A stretch of DNA of 64,000 nucleotides from CAIYRG01 sp964446945 (lineage in GTDB: Bacteria > Pseudomonadota > Alphaproteobacteria > Micropepsales > Micropepsaceae): positions 1 through 64,000 of the forward strand of contig CAYUQO010000019.1 in the NCBI GenBank assembly GCA_964446945.1, read 5' to 3'. Both the position numbers and the translations under genes were made by a program. The notes beneath the pieces were generated by a model that was not told the origin of the DNA, searched no databases, and was given only the letters and a program-made list of their open reading frames with translations. Each line of letters starts with the position of its first letter. The stretch's first letter is position 1. Shown here piece by piece: positions 17,520 through 27,467 of the stretch.

Positions 17520-19397
17520 ATGCGCAAGAGCGCAACAGTTCTGAAGCTGGTTTTGTTGGCAGGGTTCATGCCGGTCATCGTTCATCCGGCGAATGCTGCT
17601 GTGCCCGCCCCTTCTGGATCGGCCCGGGACCGCCAGTGGACACTGTGCGACAAGAGTCCAACCGTCGAGGACCAGGTTGCCGCCTGCACGGCGCGCATCG
17701 ACTCCGGGCAGGAGCCTCCCAACCGCCTCTTCGTGGCGTATTACAATCGTGCACTCGCACGCTATCGCTCGGAGCAATATGAGACCGCGCTTGCGGATTA
17801 CAGCGCCGCGCTGGGACTGAATGCTTCGGACGCAGACGCGTGGAGCGGGCGCGCCCTCTCCGAATTCCACCTCAGCCGGTTTTCCGATGCGGTGGCGGAC
17901 TTCGGCCACGCGATCGATCTCAATCCGCGCAATGCGGATTTGTATTATCAGCGCGGCACTGCAAATGCGGCGCTGAAGCGTTTCGATGATGCGCTTTCCG
18001 ACATGAACAAGGCGATTTCGCTGAAACGCGATTTTCCCGAAGCTCTGTTCAATCGTGGCGGCATTTATTATGCGCGACATGCCTTCGGCCAGGCGATCGC
18101 GGATTTTGACCAATTCATCCGGCTGAAACCGCGGGAAGAAGACGGCTATGAGGCACGGGGGCTCGCGCGCAATGCTTTCGGCGAACTCGACCGCGCCATC
18201 AGCGATTTCGACACCTCGATCCGTCTGCGTCCGGATAATCCCGAAGCGTTCTATGGCCGGGCGCTGGCGAAGATCGGACTGGATCGCTACGATTCCGCGA
18301 TCGAAGACCTCAGCCAGGCGATCCGGCTGAAGCCCAATTACGCGGAAGCCTATCGATATCGCGGATTTGCGCTCGACCGGCTTGGCCAGAGCGATGCGGC
18401 CCTGGCCGATTATGGTCAGGCGATCCGGCTGGATCCGGATTCCGGCGGCACTTTCGACAACCGCGGTTATGCCTATCTCAAACGCGGTGACTATGACCTT
18501 GCGCTGACGGATTTGACCCGCGCAATCCAGCTCGACCCGGACATCGCCGAGGCCTTCCATTATCGCGGCTATGTTTACCTCAAGGTGCAGAAGGATGATG
18601 CCGCGATTGCCGATTACAATCAGGCGCTCCGGATGGAGCCGGACAACGCCAACGCGCTGTTCGGACGCGGCTTCGATTTCTATCGCAGCGGCAAATATGA
18701 CGAGGCGATCGCCGACTATGACCAGGTGATCCGTCTTGGACCCGAACCCCGCGCGCTGCTCAATCGTGGCAGCGCTTATCTGAAGCGCGGTGATTACAAA
18801 CTGGCGCTGGCGGATTTCTCACGCGCGATCGCGCTCAAGCCGGATTATACCGAAGCCTTCTTCAACCGCGGCACCGCATCGGTGGCGCAGGCCGATTACA
18901 ACAGTGCGGTCGCGGACTTCAGTAAGGCCATCGAACTCAGCCCGAATACCACCGAAGCCTGGCTTGCCCGTGGCAGCGCCTATGACGATGAGGGGCAATA
19001 CCGTCTCGCCCTGAACGATTTCGACCACGTGCTCGAGACAGATCCTTCAAACTACAGCGGTCACGTGAATCGCTGCTGGACCCGGGCGGTCATCGCTGAG
19101 GATCTTGCGGCCGCGAAACAGGACTGCCAGGCGGCGTTGGCGGTGACGGCCTCGGGAATCGACGCGCTCGATGCCCGCGGATTTCTCGAATTGAAGAGCG
19201 GCATGTTCGCGGATGCCATCTCGGATTACGCCGCCGTTCTGCAGCAGAACCCCCAGCGCGCCACGGCATTGTTCGGCCGCGGCATCGCCGAGTTGCGCAT
19301 GGCTGACAACACCGCCGCCGAATCCGATTTCGCCGCGGCCGAAGCCGCCGAACCCGATATCGCCGCGCGATTCGCGCGCTACGGCATCACGCGATAG
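17520..19397 (+). CDS. Secreted or periplasmic TPR-repeat protein
   Basis: The 625-aa product begins with a signal peptide (MRKSATVLKLVLLAGFMPVI, cleavage probably after NAA) followed by about fifteen consecutive 34-residue tetratricopeptide repeats, of the type LNPRNADLYYQRGTANAALK. The repeats fill the protein, so it is probably a protein-binding superhelix without enzymatic activity. It starts 33 bases after the hydrolase gene and may be cotranscribed with it. Its 3' end overlaps the anmK 3' end by 11 bases on the opposite strand. Partner and process are unknown. Confidence 0.8.
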   Translation: MRKSATVLKLVLLAGFMPVIVHPANAAVPAPSGSARDRQWTLCDKSPTVEDQVAACTARIDSGQEPPNRLFVAYYNRALARYRSEQYETALADYSAALGLNASDADAWSGRALSEFHLSRFSDAVADFGHAIDLNPRNADLYYQRGTANAALKRFDDALSDMNKAISLKRDFPEALFNRGGIYYARHAFGQAIADFDQFIRLKPREEDGYEARGLARNAFGELDRAISDFDTSIRLRPDNPEAFYGRALAKIGLDRYDSAIEDLSQAIRLKPNYAEAYRYRGFALDRLGQSDAALADYGQAIRLDPDSGGTFDNRGYAYLKRGDYDLALTDLTRAIQLDPDIAEAFHYRGYVYLKVQKDDAAIADYNQALRMEPDNANALFGRGFDFYRSGKYDEAIADYDQVIRLGPEPRALLNRGSAYLKRGDYKLALADFSRAIALKPDYTEAFFNRGTASVAQADYNSAVADFSKAIELSPNTTEAWLARGSAYDDEGQYRLALNDFDHVLETDPSNYSGHVNRCWTRAVIAEDLAAAKQDCQAALAVTASGIDALDARGFLELKSGMFADAISDYAAVLQQNPQRATALFGRGIAELRMADNTAAESDFAAAEAAEPDIAARFARYGITR

Positions 19398-20505
19398 TTT
19401 TTGCTTCCGGTCGATGCAGGCGCCCGCCCGGCATCGGATATGGCACGCCGGTTGTTGTCGGCAGGCTGAGCGGCAGGCCCTTCAAACTGCGAACCGCAAG
19501 ATAGGCAAAGGCTTCGGCTTCGAGAAAATCGCCGCGCCATCCGGCATCTTCTGCCGCGATCACCTTCTGCCTAATCCGCGCACGCAATTCGGCCATCAGA
19601 ACCGGATTGTGCCGGCCACCACCACAGATGATCCAGCTATTCGGCTCCGCCGGGAAATGCTCCTCTGCGCGTGCAATCGCTGCGGCCGTAAACGCGGCCA
19701 GCGTACGCGCGCCATCTTCGGCCGAAAGCCCTTCCACAGCCGCCATGGGAAAATCGAAACGGTCGAGCGATTTGGGTGGCGGCTTGGCGAACATCGGATG
19801 GCCAAGCATGAATTCCAGCACGCCTGAATCGACATGGCCCGCCGCGGCGAGTTTTCCGTCCCGGTCGATCGGCTCACCGGTGTGCCTGAGCGCCCAATCG
19901 TCCAGCGCCGCATTGCCCGGTCCGGTGTCGAACGCGATCAGTTCACCGTTCGAACCGACATAGGTCACGTTTGCGACGCCGCCAATGTTCACCACCACGA
20001 CCGGCCGGGTCATCTTCCGCGTGAGCACGCGATGATACAGCGGAACGAACGGCGCTCCCTGTCCGCCGGCAGACACATCGGCTGAACGAAAGTCATTGAT
20101 CACCGGAATGCCAATGGCATTTGCCAATGCCTGTCCATTTCCGATCTGCCAGGTGCGCCGCTCGGCGGGACGATGAAGAATGGTTTGTCCATGAAAACCG
20201 ACGCAGGCGATCTGTACCGCGCTCAGATGATTTTCGGCAAGGAGTCGCGTCACGGCGTCGATATGCGCATCCGTGATCAGGCGCTCGGCCTTGGCGATCA
20301 CCTGCGGCACGGGATTGCCGGGCGTGGCAAGGCCGGCGGATTCCAACGCCTCATGCAGCATCGCCCGCGCCCAGGGATGATACGTGGTCGCAAGTGCCGG
20401 CCCGGGTATGGCGACGTCCTCGCCGTCCGTTTCCACGATGGCGGCATCGATGCCATCGAGCGAAGTTCCACTCATCAGTCCAATTGCTTTGAGAAGTTCG
20501 GGCAT
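19387..20505 (-). CDS. anmK: Anhydro-N-acetylmuramic acid kinase
   Basis: The 372-aa product phosphorylates and opens 1,6-anhydroMurNAc released during peptidoglycan turnover, giving MurNAc-6-phosphate. Signature motifs are GLMSGTSLDGIDAA at the N-terminus, GFHGQTILHRP, NIGGVANVTY and the ATP-binding CGGGRHNPVLM. The ATG at 20505 places the phosphate-binding loop at residue 10 as expected; the frame extension to 20541 is not supported. It is divergent from tyrS with only 38 bp between them, a gene pairing often seen in proteobacteria. Confidence 0.95.
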   Translation of the reverse strand: MPELLKAIGLMSGTSLDGIDAAIVETDGEDVAIPGPALATTYHPWARAMLHEALESAGLATPGNPVPQVIAKAERLITDAHIDAVTRLLAENHLSAVQIACVGFHGQTILHRPAERRTWQIGNGQALANAIGIPVINDFRSADVSAGGQGAPFVPLYHRVLTRKMTRPVVVVNIGGVANVTYVGSNGELIAFDTGPGNAALDDWALRHTGEPIDRDGKLAAAGHVDSGVLEFMLGHPMFAKPPPKSLDRFDFPMAAVEGLSAEDGARTLAAFTAAAIARAEEHFPAEPNSWIICGGGRHNPVLMAELRARIRQKVIAAEDAGWRGDFLEAEAFAYLAVRSLKGLPLSLPTTTGVPYPMPGGRLHRPEAKTIA

Positions 20506-20543
20506 CGTGCTACCGAGAGTCCAGCTCCAAACTGATAACATCC

Positions 20544-21794
20544 ATGGCCGAATTCCGCTCCGATTTCCTGCGCCTGCTGCAAACGCGCGGCCAGCTTCAT
20601 CAGGTCACCGACGAAGCGGGGCTTGACGCGTACCTGCTGAAAAACCGCATTACGGGATATATCGGGTTCGATTGTACGGCCCCAAGCCTGCATGTCGGCA
20701 ACCTGGTGCAAATCATGACGCTGCGCCGGCTGCAGCAAACAGGGCACAAGCCCATCGTCGTTATGGGCGGCGGAACGACCAAAATTGGCGATCCCTCGGG
20801 CAAGGATGAAATGCGTCAGGTCCTCACCCCGGAAGTGATCGAAAGCAACAAGCAGAAGATCCTCGGGACATTCGCCCGCTTCCTGACATTTGGAGACGGA
20901 GCGTCGGACGCCGTCATGGTGGACAATGCCGGCTGGCTGGATCAGCTCGCCTACATTCCATTCCTGCGCGACATCGGCCGGCACTTCTCGGTCAATCGTA
21001 TGTTGACCATGGATAGCGTCAAGCTACGACTCGATCGCGACGCTCCAATGTCGTTCCTCGAATTCAATTACATGATCCTGCAGTCGTACGACTTCGTCGA
21101 ACTCTACCGGCGCTTCGGCTGCCGCTTGCAGTGCGGTGGCTCCGATCAATGGGGCAATATCGTCTCCGGCATCGATCTCGGCCGGCGTGTGGCTGATGCC
21201 GAATTGTTCGGTGTAACGTCGCCCCTGATCACCACATCCTCCGGCGCAAAAATGGGCAAGACCGCGGCGGGAGCGGTCTGGCTCAACCCCGAAATGCGCT
21301 CGCCCTATGAATATTGGCAGTTCTGGCGAAACACCGAAGATGGCGATGTCGGGCGTTTCTTAAGGCTGTTCACCGACCTGCCCGAATTCGAGATCCAGCG
21401 CCTCGAAAAGCTTCAGGGCGCGGAGCTAAACGAGGCCAAGAAAATTCTCGCCACTGAAGCGACCGCCCTGTGCCACGGACGTCTCGCAGCCGAAGAAGCG
21501 TTCGAAACCGCGCGGCGGACCTTTGAACAAGGCGTGCTCGCCGAAGGTTTGCCGAGTTTCGAGATTGAAAGCAGCCGCCTCGAGGAAGGAATTCCGGTGG
21601 CGACGCTCGCCCATCTCGCGGGTCTCGTCCGTTCATCCAGCGATGCGCGGCGGTCGATTCAGGGTGGCGGATTGCGTCTCAACGATGTTGCGGTTTCAGA
21701 TGTTCGCGCAATGGCGACGCTGGACGATGTCAAAGACGGCGTAATCAAACTTTCGCTCGGCAAGAAAAACCACGTGCTCGTCAGGCCGGTTTAG
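20544..21794 (+). CDS. tyrS: Tyrosyl-tRNA synthetase
   Basis: The 416-aa class I synthetase has the HIGH-like motif APSLHVGNL, the tyrosine-binding loop YDFVELYRRFGC with CGGSDQWGNI, and the KMSKS-like loop SSGAKMGKTA, followed by the anticodon-binding linker and a C-terminal S4 domain (SSDARRSIQGGGLRLNDVAV). Length and order match the bacterial TyrRS of the KMGKT type. It ends with a four-base tail-to-tail overlap with the YhdP-like gene. Confidence 0.95.
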   Translation: MAEFRSDFLRLLQTRGQLHQVTDEAGLDAYLLKNRITGYIGFDCTAPSLHVGNLVQIMTLRRLQQTGHKPIVVMGGGTTKIGDPSGKDEMRQVLTPEVIESNKQKILGTFARFLTFGDGASDAVMVDNAGWLDQLAYIPFLRDIGRHFSVNRMLTMDSVKLRLDRDAPMSFLEFNYMILQSYDFVELYRRFGCRLQCGGSDQWGNIVSGIDLGRRVADAELFGVTSPLITTSSGAKMGKTAAGAVWLNPEMRSPYEYWQFWRNTEDGDVGRFLRLFTDLPEFEIQRLEKLQGAELNEAKKILATEATALCHGRLAAEEAFETARRTFEQGVLAEGLPSFEIESSRLEEGIPVATLAHLAGLVRSSSDARRSIQGGGLRLNDVAVSDVRAMATLDDVKDGVIKLSLGKKNHVLVRPV

Positions 21795-24700
21795 TTCTGT
21801 GCCGGACTTGCCGATGCGGTTTCGCCGGCGCGGGAGGGACCGAATTCGAAGATGCGCCGGAAAATACCCGGTGTCAGAATCGACAAAGGATTCATCGTGA
21901 TCGAGGGCTCGCCAATATTGCCCTTCATTTCGTAGGTCAGGCCCAGAATACCTTCCCCCTGTTTCGACACCAGAAGATCACCCACTATGGGAAGCGAGCC
22001 CAGCACGCTGTTGATGCCAAACAGCGGAACCAGAGTTCCGGAGATATCGACCTTTTTGGATTCGCGATCGTAATTGCCGGTGAAAGTGCCGCCGATGGAA
22101 TCGCCCGATGCGCGGCCGTCCATGATGTCGATCATGTGCCCACGTGCGCGAAATGGCATCGTAGCCTTGGTGAGCGAAATGCCCTCGCCCTGCAGCAAAC
22201 GCAGTGGGCCGTCCAGGCTGCCGGCCGCGAGCAGCCGCGCGATGAAGGGCTGATTGGTCAGCAGGACATCGGAAAACGTCACTGTACCTTCGTAATCGGG
22301 AAGCGGCCCGGCAACCCGGCGAAGCAGCGGGTTCTGCTCCGGGAAAGTGATCTTCGCGCTCATCCTGCCGCCGCGGATGCTCGGGAAATTCATCACGGTG
22401 TCGATCAACGCCCCTGCATTGTCGGCTTCAAGATCGAGAGTCCGGACGCCTTTCACGACCGCCATGTGCCCCGTCAACCTGCCCGTACCGGGAGCATCCG
22501 ACTGCAGATCAAATCCGTTCAGCCGGTCATTCGCGCCAAAAGCGATCGACATCGCGACATTGCGCAAGCTCGCGCGGTTGCTGATGAGAAGACGCTGAAC
22601 CTGCGCGGAGACCGATATCGGGTTCTCGATCTTCGTCGTGCCGTGATCGGCAGATGGCGCCGCCGGCCGGTCGAGGCCCGTGAGGTGACGCACGTCAAGA
22701 CTCTGACCCTGAATTGTCACGGCATAGCCGCGTCCCGATGGAATAAGCGTCATCGCAAAATCATCAGAACCCGCGTGGAAGTCCGACAGCGCAAGACTGC
22801 GCATCTTTCCGCCGTCCGCCATCATCAGTGAACCATGGACATGGACGTCATTGCTGGCGGCGGCAAAGTCCGGCATCGACACCACGCCGTCGTCAAAACT
22901 CAGCTGTGCCGTTCCGCTTGCCGCAACGCCCGCCGGCTTGCCGACGGCAAGACCGGGAAAATCCGCTGCCACTTTGGTCAAATCCGCTTTCACGATGCCG
23001 TCGGTAAAGCGGAAATGCTGACCGCTCATTGTAAGCGAAAACGGCATCGGCCCGGTGATCCAGGCCGGCGTGGAGATGCCAAGCCGGGACCGTGCGGCAT
23101 CATCGGCAGTTCCGGTGACGTCCAGCCGTGTCGATTTAGCGGTGGCTGCGAAATCCTCATTCCAGGTGAAGTTCACCGGCACTGCAGCATAGCTTCCCTG
23201 TCCCGTCGCCTTCAGCGATGACGGATCGACGGCAAATTCGACGTTGGCGCCTTCGAGCCTGCGTTCTGCAATCGGCAGTCCAAGCTGCGTCGAATTGGCT
23301 TTGACCTGAAACTGCACCTGGTCCCACGACAGATCCTTCAACAGCGGCAGCTGGAAATCGAGATCGACCGCCGACTTCCCGTCCACCAATCCCGGATTGA
23401 TTCCGAACTTTTTCGGATACTCCAACGGCTTCTCGTCGATCAGCCGCAACACATCGGAGGTCGCGCCGTCGGCATGTGCAGTGATGTGGGCGGTGGTCCC
23501 TGACAGATGCAGGTTGGGAATGGTGATTTCGCCACGCGACAGCGACAGCGTTCCGATGACGCCGCGATTTACCACGGCCTGGAAGCTGTCGCCTCTGAGA
23601 GTGGCTTCGCCCTCCGCGCGCGTGATCGGCGTCATGCCGTCGACATATTCCGCGGTCAGTCCCTGGAACGGAAACGTCACCGTCAGCGCGGAGTCCGGAA
23701 GCTCGGGCAAATCCAACACGCCCGCCGGCAGCGCCGCATTGATCTGCAACGGCCCAACCCGCCCTTGCGGAACATTCGTGACGATCCAGTCGCGCGCGCC
23801 GTCGGCAATTCCATTGGGCCAGAAAGTCAGCAGATCGGCCAGCATCACTGGCGCAACGTTGCCCGACAGCTGCACATCCTGGATGCCCGACGCGTTGACT
23901 GCCGCCGAACCGCGCAAATTCCCCAAGATCGGACCAGACTCGAAAGCGCCGTTCTGCCAACTCAGCGAGTGGTCGTCGCGATTGTAACTGGCGTGGAACG
24001 CCAGATGCGAGAACGCCACCGGGTGCGAGTAGATCTTTGGCAGGTTGAGCTGGATTCCGCCGCCATCCACATCGCCGGTCAATTGGGAAATTCCCGCATC
24101 GTCCCAATCGAGGCTGACGGCGCCCTGCCCGTGCAACGAACCCGCGCCTTGCAGAGTGATGTTTTCCGCCTCGGCGTGATGGCTTTGCGGATCGACACGC
24201 CCCACGACAGTAAATCGCGACAGGTGCAAATCGCCGCCCATCGCGGGCACATTCACGCTGCCATTGCCGGCTGCGCGGAAACCCGCTGCCGACGGCATAC
24301 CATCACCGCCGAAACTAATGTTCGCCGCAAGATCCGTCGTGAGATCGTAAGATTTGAGAGCCGCGAAACGGGAATTGCTTTCGCTCAGCGAACGCAATGC
24401 AAAACCCGCGAGCTTCAAATTGGCGCCGACCGGCATGCCGTCGTCGCGCAAGCTGGCATGCGCATCGATGCGAAACGGCGAGCCGCTGATTTCCGCCGCC
24501 GCGAGCAGCGACGCGTCAAAACCGGTTTTCAACGCGGTGAGGGAAAAACTCGCATCAGGCAGAACAATGAACAACCCTGTCGGCTGATCGAGGAACGCCA
24601 CACGCGCGTGCTGCAACGACAATGAATCAATTCCGGCGCGACTGCCCGCGCTCGATTTGAGCAATTCGCGTAAAGTGTCGAGAAAATTCGCTTCACTCTG

Positions 24701-25141
24701 GTTGCGTCCGAAGCCAAGCCGGATTGCACCATCCGCAGTGCGAACCCCGGTCAGCTGCAGGCCCACCAGGCCAAAGCTTTTCAGCCGCAAATGGCCGGAG
24801 AGCAGAGCGAGCGCATCAAGATTGAGATCGGCCTTGGGTGCTTGCGCAATGATGTGGCCGTTACGGTCGAAAATCTTCGTGCCGAGTACGATCAGATTGA
24901 TCCGGCTGTCGGCGCGCGACCATTCCAGCACCGCTTCATCGAAGCGAATGACGGCGCCGCTCACCGAACGATTCAGCGCGTCCGCGATCGGTTGCGAAAA
25001 CGCACCGAGCGAGATCGGGCCCATGGTCAGTCGCAATGCAGCGCCGGCGGCAAAGAACAGCGCCGCCGCAATGATCGCCGTCACGATCAGAGTCGCGCGC
25101 TGGACATGCCTAAGCAGCATGCTATGCCTACTCCCATGCAC
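21791..25141 (-). CDS. YhdP/AsmA-like large envelope protein (DUF3971 / AsmA-like C-terminal)
   Basis: The 1116-aa product has one N-terminal transmembrane segment (IVTAIIAAALFFAAGAALRL) and a very long beta-rich periplasmic body with the AsmA-type repeating pattern, ending in EMKGNIGEPSITMNPLSILT. YhdP, TamB and YdbH form bridge-like proteins that carry phospholipids between inner and outer membranes; this is the alphaproteobacterial equivalent of YhdP by length and C-terminal sequence. The first Met is at 25141; MLLRHVQRATL at 25120 is a likely alternative start. It is convergent with tyrS. MlaD, another lipid-transport component, is encoded at 47080. Confidence 0.8.
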   Translation of the reverse strand: MHGSRHSMLLRHVQRATLIVTAIIAAALFFAAGAALRLTMGPISLGAFSQPIADALNRSVSGAVIRFDEAVLEWSRADSRINLIVLGTKIFDRNGHIIAQAPKADLNLDALALLSGHLRLKSFGLVGLQLTGVRTADGAIRLGFGRNQSEANFLDTLRELLKSSAGSRAGIDSLSLQHARVAFLDQPTGLFIVLPDASFSLTALKTGFDASLLAAAEISGSPFRIDAHASLRDDGMPVGANLKLAGFALRSLSESNSRFAALKSYDLTTDLAANISFGGDGMPSAAGFRAAGNGSVNVPAMGGDLHLSRFTVVGRVDPQSHHAEAENITLQGAGSLHGQGAVSLDWDDAGISQLTGDVDGGGIQLNLPKIYSHPVAFSHLAFHASYNRDDHSLSWQNGAFESGPILGNLRGSAAVNASGIQDVQLSGNVAPVMLADLLTFWPNGIADGARDWIVTNVPQGRVGPLQINAALPAGVLDLPELPDSALTVTFPFQGLTAEYVDGMTPITRAEGEATLRGDSFQAVVNRGVIGTLSLSRGEITIPNLHLSGTTAHITAHADGATSDVLRLIDEKPLEYPKKFGINPGLVDGKSAVDLDFQLPLLKDLSWDQVQFQVKANSTQLGLPIAERRLEGANVEFAVDPSSLKATGQGSYAAVPVNFTWNEDFAATAKSTRLDVTGTADDAARSRLGISTPAWITGPMPFSLTMSGQHFRFTDGIVKADLTKVAADFPGLAVGKPAGVAASGTAQLSFDDGVVSMPDFAAASNDVHVHGSLMMADGGKMRSLALSDFHAGSDDFAMTLIPSGRGYAVTIQGQSLDVRHLTGLDRPAAPSADHGTTKIENPISVSAQVQRLLISNRASLRNVAMSIAFGANDRLNGFDLQSDAPGTGRLTGHMAVVKGVRTLDLEADNAGALIDTVMNFPSIRGGRMSAKITFPEQNPLLRRVAGPLPDYEGTVTFSDVLLTNQPFIARLLAAGSLDGPLRLLQGEGISLTKATMPFRARGHMIDIMDGRASGDSIGGTFTGNYDRESKKVDISGTLVPLFGINSVLGSLPIVGDLLVSKQGEGILGLTYEMKGNIGEPSITMNPLSILTPGIFRRIFEFGPSRAGETASASPAQN

Positions 25142-25245
25142 GAACCACGCACGCGGTCCGATTCACCCGAACGCAACAGTTAGTCTTAGCGCGTCCGGGC
25201 CGGATCGCCTAATGGGTCCAACTTGACAAATGCGAGCGTAATTTC

Positions 25246-25734
25246 ATGGCCAGCAAAGAACTCAAACCGGGTGACCGCGCACCGGACTTCGATCTGCCGG
25301 CGGATGGCGGGCGGCGGATTGCGCTTTCCCGACTCAAGGGCAAACCGGTGGTGCTGTACTTCTACCCGAAGGACAACACGTCCGGCTGCACGGCTGAAGC
25401 TCTCGCCTTCAGCAAGGATGCCGAAGCCTTTGCCCGGGCCGGAGCGGTCGTCGTCGGTGTGTCGAAGGACAGCGCAGCTTCGCACGACAGGTTCAAGGCG
25501 AAATATGATCTGGGGCTGGACCTCGCCGCCGACGAAGACACCAAAACCGCGGAAGCCTACGGGGTGTGGGTCGAAAAAAGCATGTACGGCCGCCGTTACA
25601 TGGGCATGGAACGGGCCACCTTTCTCATCGACGAAAAAGGCAAAATCCGTCAGGTCTGGCGCAAGGTGAAAGTTCCGGGCCATTCCGCGGAGGTTTTGGG
25701 AGCGGTGAAAGCGCTCAAAGCCGGAACCCCCTAG
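25246..25734 (+). CDS. bcp: Thioredoxin-dependent peroxiredoxin, Bcp/PrxQ family
   Basis: The 162-aa protein reduces hydrogen peroxide and organic hydroperoxides. The peroxidatic cysteine lies in YFYPKDNTSGCTAEALAF, with the conserved Pro-Thr replaced by Ser just before it (family usual TPGCT). No cysteine follows five residues later or elsewhere in the chain, so it lacks the resolving cysteine of E. coli Bcp and is probably a 1-Cys type or uses an external thiol. It is a single gene, divergent from the YhdP-like gene. Confidence 0.9.
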   Translation: MASKELKPGDRAPDFDLPADGGRRIALSRLKGKPVVLYFYPKDNTSGCTAEALAFSKDAEAFARAGAVVVGVSKDSAASHDRFKAKYDLGLDLAADEDTKTAEAYGVWVEKSMYGRRYMGMERATFLIDEKGKIRQVWRKVKVPGHSAEVLGAVKALKAGTP

Positions 25735-25940
25735 GGTATTGAACGTACTTTGTCCGCGACCCGGATGGGCCGGGCCCACGGACAACACGCGCTTTAACGC
25801 ATTGGGAAGCTATTTCTCGTAGCTGACACGCAGCGGCGAAAAATGCCGCGCGACGCGCCAGCGAAGGCAGAATCGCCAACCAATATGTGGTAAAAGCCAC
25901 CGTCGTCCATGATTGAAGCAGCGAGATAAGGGCAAATCGT

Positions 25941-26486
25941 ATGTTTTCTAAAACCAAGGAACCGGAAACCGTCACCACCCCGCCGCCGCCGCCGCCATCC
26001 GCTCCGAAGCGCGCCAAGGCCAGCGAAACGCCATCCGTCATCAGCGCAGAACTGATCGTCAAAGGCACTCTCATCTCGGCCGGTGACGTTCAGGTCGAAG
26101 GCAAGATCGATGGCGACATCCGCGCCGCCGGACTGGTGATCGGCGAAAAAGCAATCATCGTGGGCGACATCTATGCGGAGGAAGCGGTGGTCCGCGGCCG
26201 GGTCGAGGGCAGCATCCGTGCCCGCAGGGTCCAGCTTTGCGCCACCTGCCACGTCGAAGGCAATGTGCTGCACGAATCGCTTGCGGTCGAAAACGGTGCA
26301 TTTTTCGAGGGCAATTGCCGGCACACCGACAATCCCCTGGCTGACGCTCCGGAAGCGACTCCTCCGATGCCGAAGACCACCCGTCCGGGCGGGCCAACTC
26401 CCCCGTCGCGTTCGTCTCATGGACCAACCACCACTGGACCGATGCCGGGACCGGGACCGGTTGCCGCCAAACCCATCACTCCCTGA
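25941..26486 (+). CDS. Bactofilin (polymer-forming cytoskeletal protein)
   Basis: The 181-aa protein has the bactofilin layout: a proline-rich unstructured head (TPPPPPPSAPKR), a central right-handed beta-helix of about 100 residues with short repeats such as GDVQVEGKIDGDIRA and VGDIYAEEAVVRGRVEGSI, and a proline-rich tail. Bactofilins self-assemble into membrane-associated filaments that place peptidoglycan enzymes. Unlike many bactofilin genes it is not beside an M23 peptidase gene. A strong hairpin follows the stop codon, so it is probably monocistronic. Confidence 0.92.
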   Translation: MFSKTKEPETVTTPPPPPPSAPKRAKASETPSVISAELIVKGTLISAGDVQVEGKIDGDIRAAGLVIGEKAIIVGDIYAEEAVVRGRVEGSIRARRVQLCATCHVEGNVLHESLAVENGAFFEGNCRHTDNPLADAPEATPPMPKTTRPGGPTPPSRSSHGPTTTGPMPGPGPVAAKPITP

Positions 26487-26502
26487 TTCCTGACTGATGC
26501 AT

Positions 26503-26542
26503 CAGCTCTGTCGTGACAATTCGCTTCACGACAGAGCTGTTT
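26503..26542 (+). terminator. Perfect 14-bp hairpin after the bactofilin gene
   Basis: CAGCTCTGTCGTGA (26503-26516) pairs perfectly with TCACGACAGAGCTG (26526-26539) around a nine-base loop and is followed by TTTGCC. The U-tract is short, but the stem and its position 16 bases after the stop codon fit an intrinsic terminator. Confidence 0.65.
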
Positions 26543-26559
26543 GCCTCACCTGACCGGCA

Positions 26560-27228
26560 ATGACCGACTCGCTTTCGTCGCCCAAAGTCGCGGCCCTGCT
26601 TGACCGCCTATTCAGCGCGTCCGACAAGGGTGATCCCGAGCTTCTTGCGCGCATCCAGAAGGAAGCCGACGAACGCTTTGGCGGCCAACGCTATGCGCCC
26701 GAGCTCGCACCCCTGTTCGATCAGGCCTATTTGCCGGTTCCGCCCGAAGTCGGCCGCTTTCTCTATGTCCTGACACGCGCCAGCCGCCCGAAGCACATCG
26801 TTGAAGTCGGAACGTCTTTCGGTGTTTCGGCGATCCATTTTGCCTGCGCCCTGAAGGACAATGGCGAGGGACGGCTGATCTCGTCCGAATTGTCGCGCGC
26901 CAAAGCCAAAGCGGCGAGCGAGAATCTCGCCTCACTTGGACTCGAAGGTCTGGTCGAAATTCGTTGTGGTGATGCTTTCGAAATGCTTGAGCGGCTGGAA
27001 CACCCGATTGACCTGCTGTTTCTGGATGGCTGGAAAGACGGCTACCTGCCGTTGCTCAAACTGCTTGAGCCCTCACTTCAACCCGGCGCGCTCGTCGTCG
27101 GCGATGACATCAAGCTGTTTCCGGAACGGCTGGCTTCCTATCTTGAATATGTCCGCAACCCGCAGCACCGTTACCGTTCGGTCGAACTCGCGATCGGCGA
27201 CGGTGTCGAGCTCTCCGTCCGAACATAA
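26560..27228 (+). CDS. Class I SAM-dependent O-methyltransferase
   Basis: The 222-aa protein resembles the caffeoyl-CoA / catechol O-methyltransferase family. Motif I is VEVGTSFGVSAIHFA, the acidic ribose ligand is in LISSELSRAKAKAA, and the metal-site region is DLLFLDGWKDGYLPLL with GALVVGDDI. Substrate cannot be deduced. It lies between the bactofilin terminator and a repeat block and is convergent with prfB. Confidence 0.8.
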   Translation: MTDSLSSPKVAALLDRLFSASDKGDPELLARIQKEADERFGGQRYAPELAPLFDQAYLPVPPEVGRFLYVLTRASRPKHIVEVGTSFGVSAIHFACALKDNGEGRLISSELSRAKAKAASENLASLGLEGLVEIRCGDAFEMLERLEHPIDLLFLDGWKDGYLPLLKLLEPSLQPGALVVGDDIKLFPERLASYLEYVRNPQHRYRSVELAIGDGVELSVRT

Positions 27229-27240
27229 AGCACCTTCGAT

Positions 27241-27466
27241 TCAGCAGGCGAGCCTCTCTTTCCCCTCGCGAGCGCATCAGCGCGAAGCGTGGGGGAAAGT
27301 GGGCGCAGCTGCAGCGATAGCTGCAGCGAATGGCGCCCGAAAGGGGGGGACCGTGCCGCGCCGAGCACCCCCTTCCGCCCGCCACTCGCCCTGCTTCGCG
27401 CGTCGCGCTACGCAGGGCTGCGGGCACCTTCCCCCACAAGGGGGGAAGGAGAATTCCACGGGAATC
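27241..27466. repeat. Dispersed CTCCCC/GGGGAG repeat, copy 2 (composite, about 225 bp)
   Basis: The whole spacer between two convergent genes is repeat-like. It holds the block CGCGAGCGCATCAGCGCGAA plus GCGTGGGGGAA, almost the same as copy 4 near 32155, a GCAGCTGCAGC-type inner palindrome, and a closing CTTCCCCCACAAGGGGGGAAG. It probably functions only as intergenic filler or a bidirectional transcript end. Confidence 0.6.
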
Positions 27467-27467
27467 T

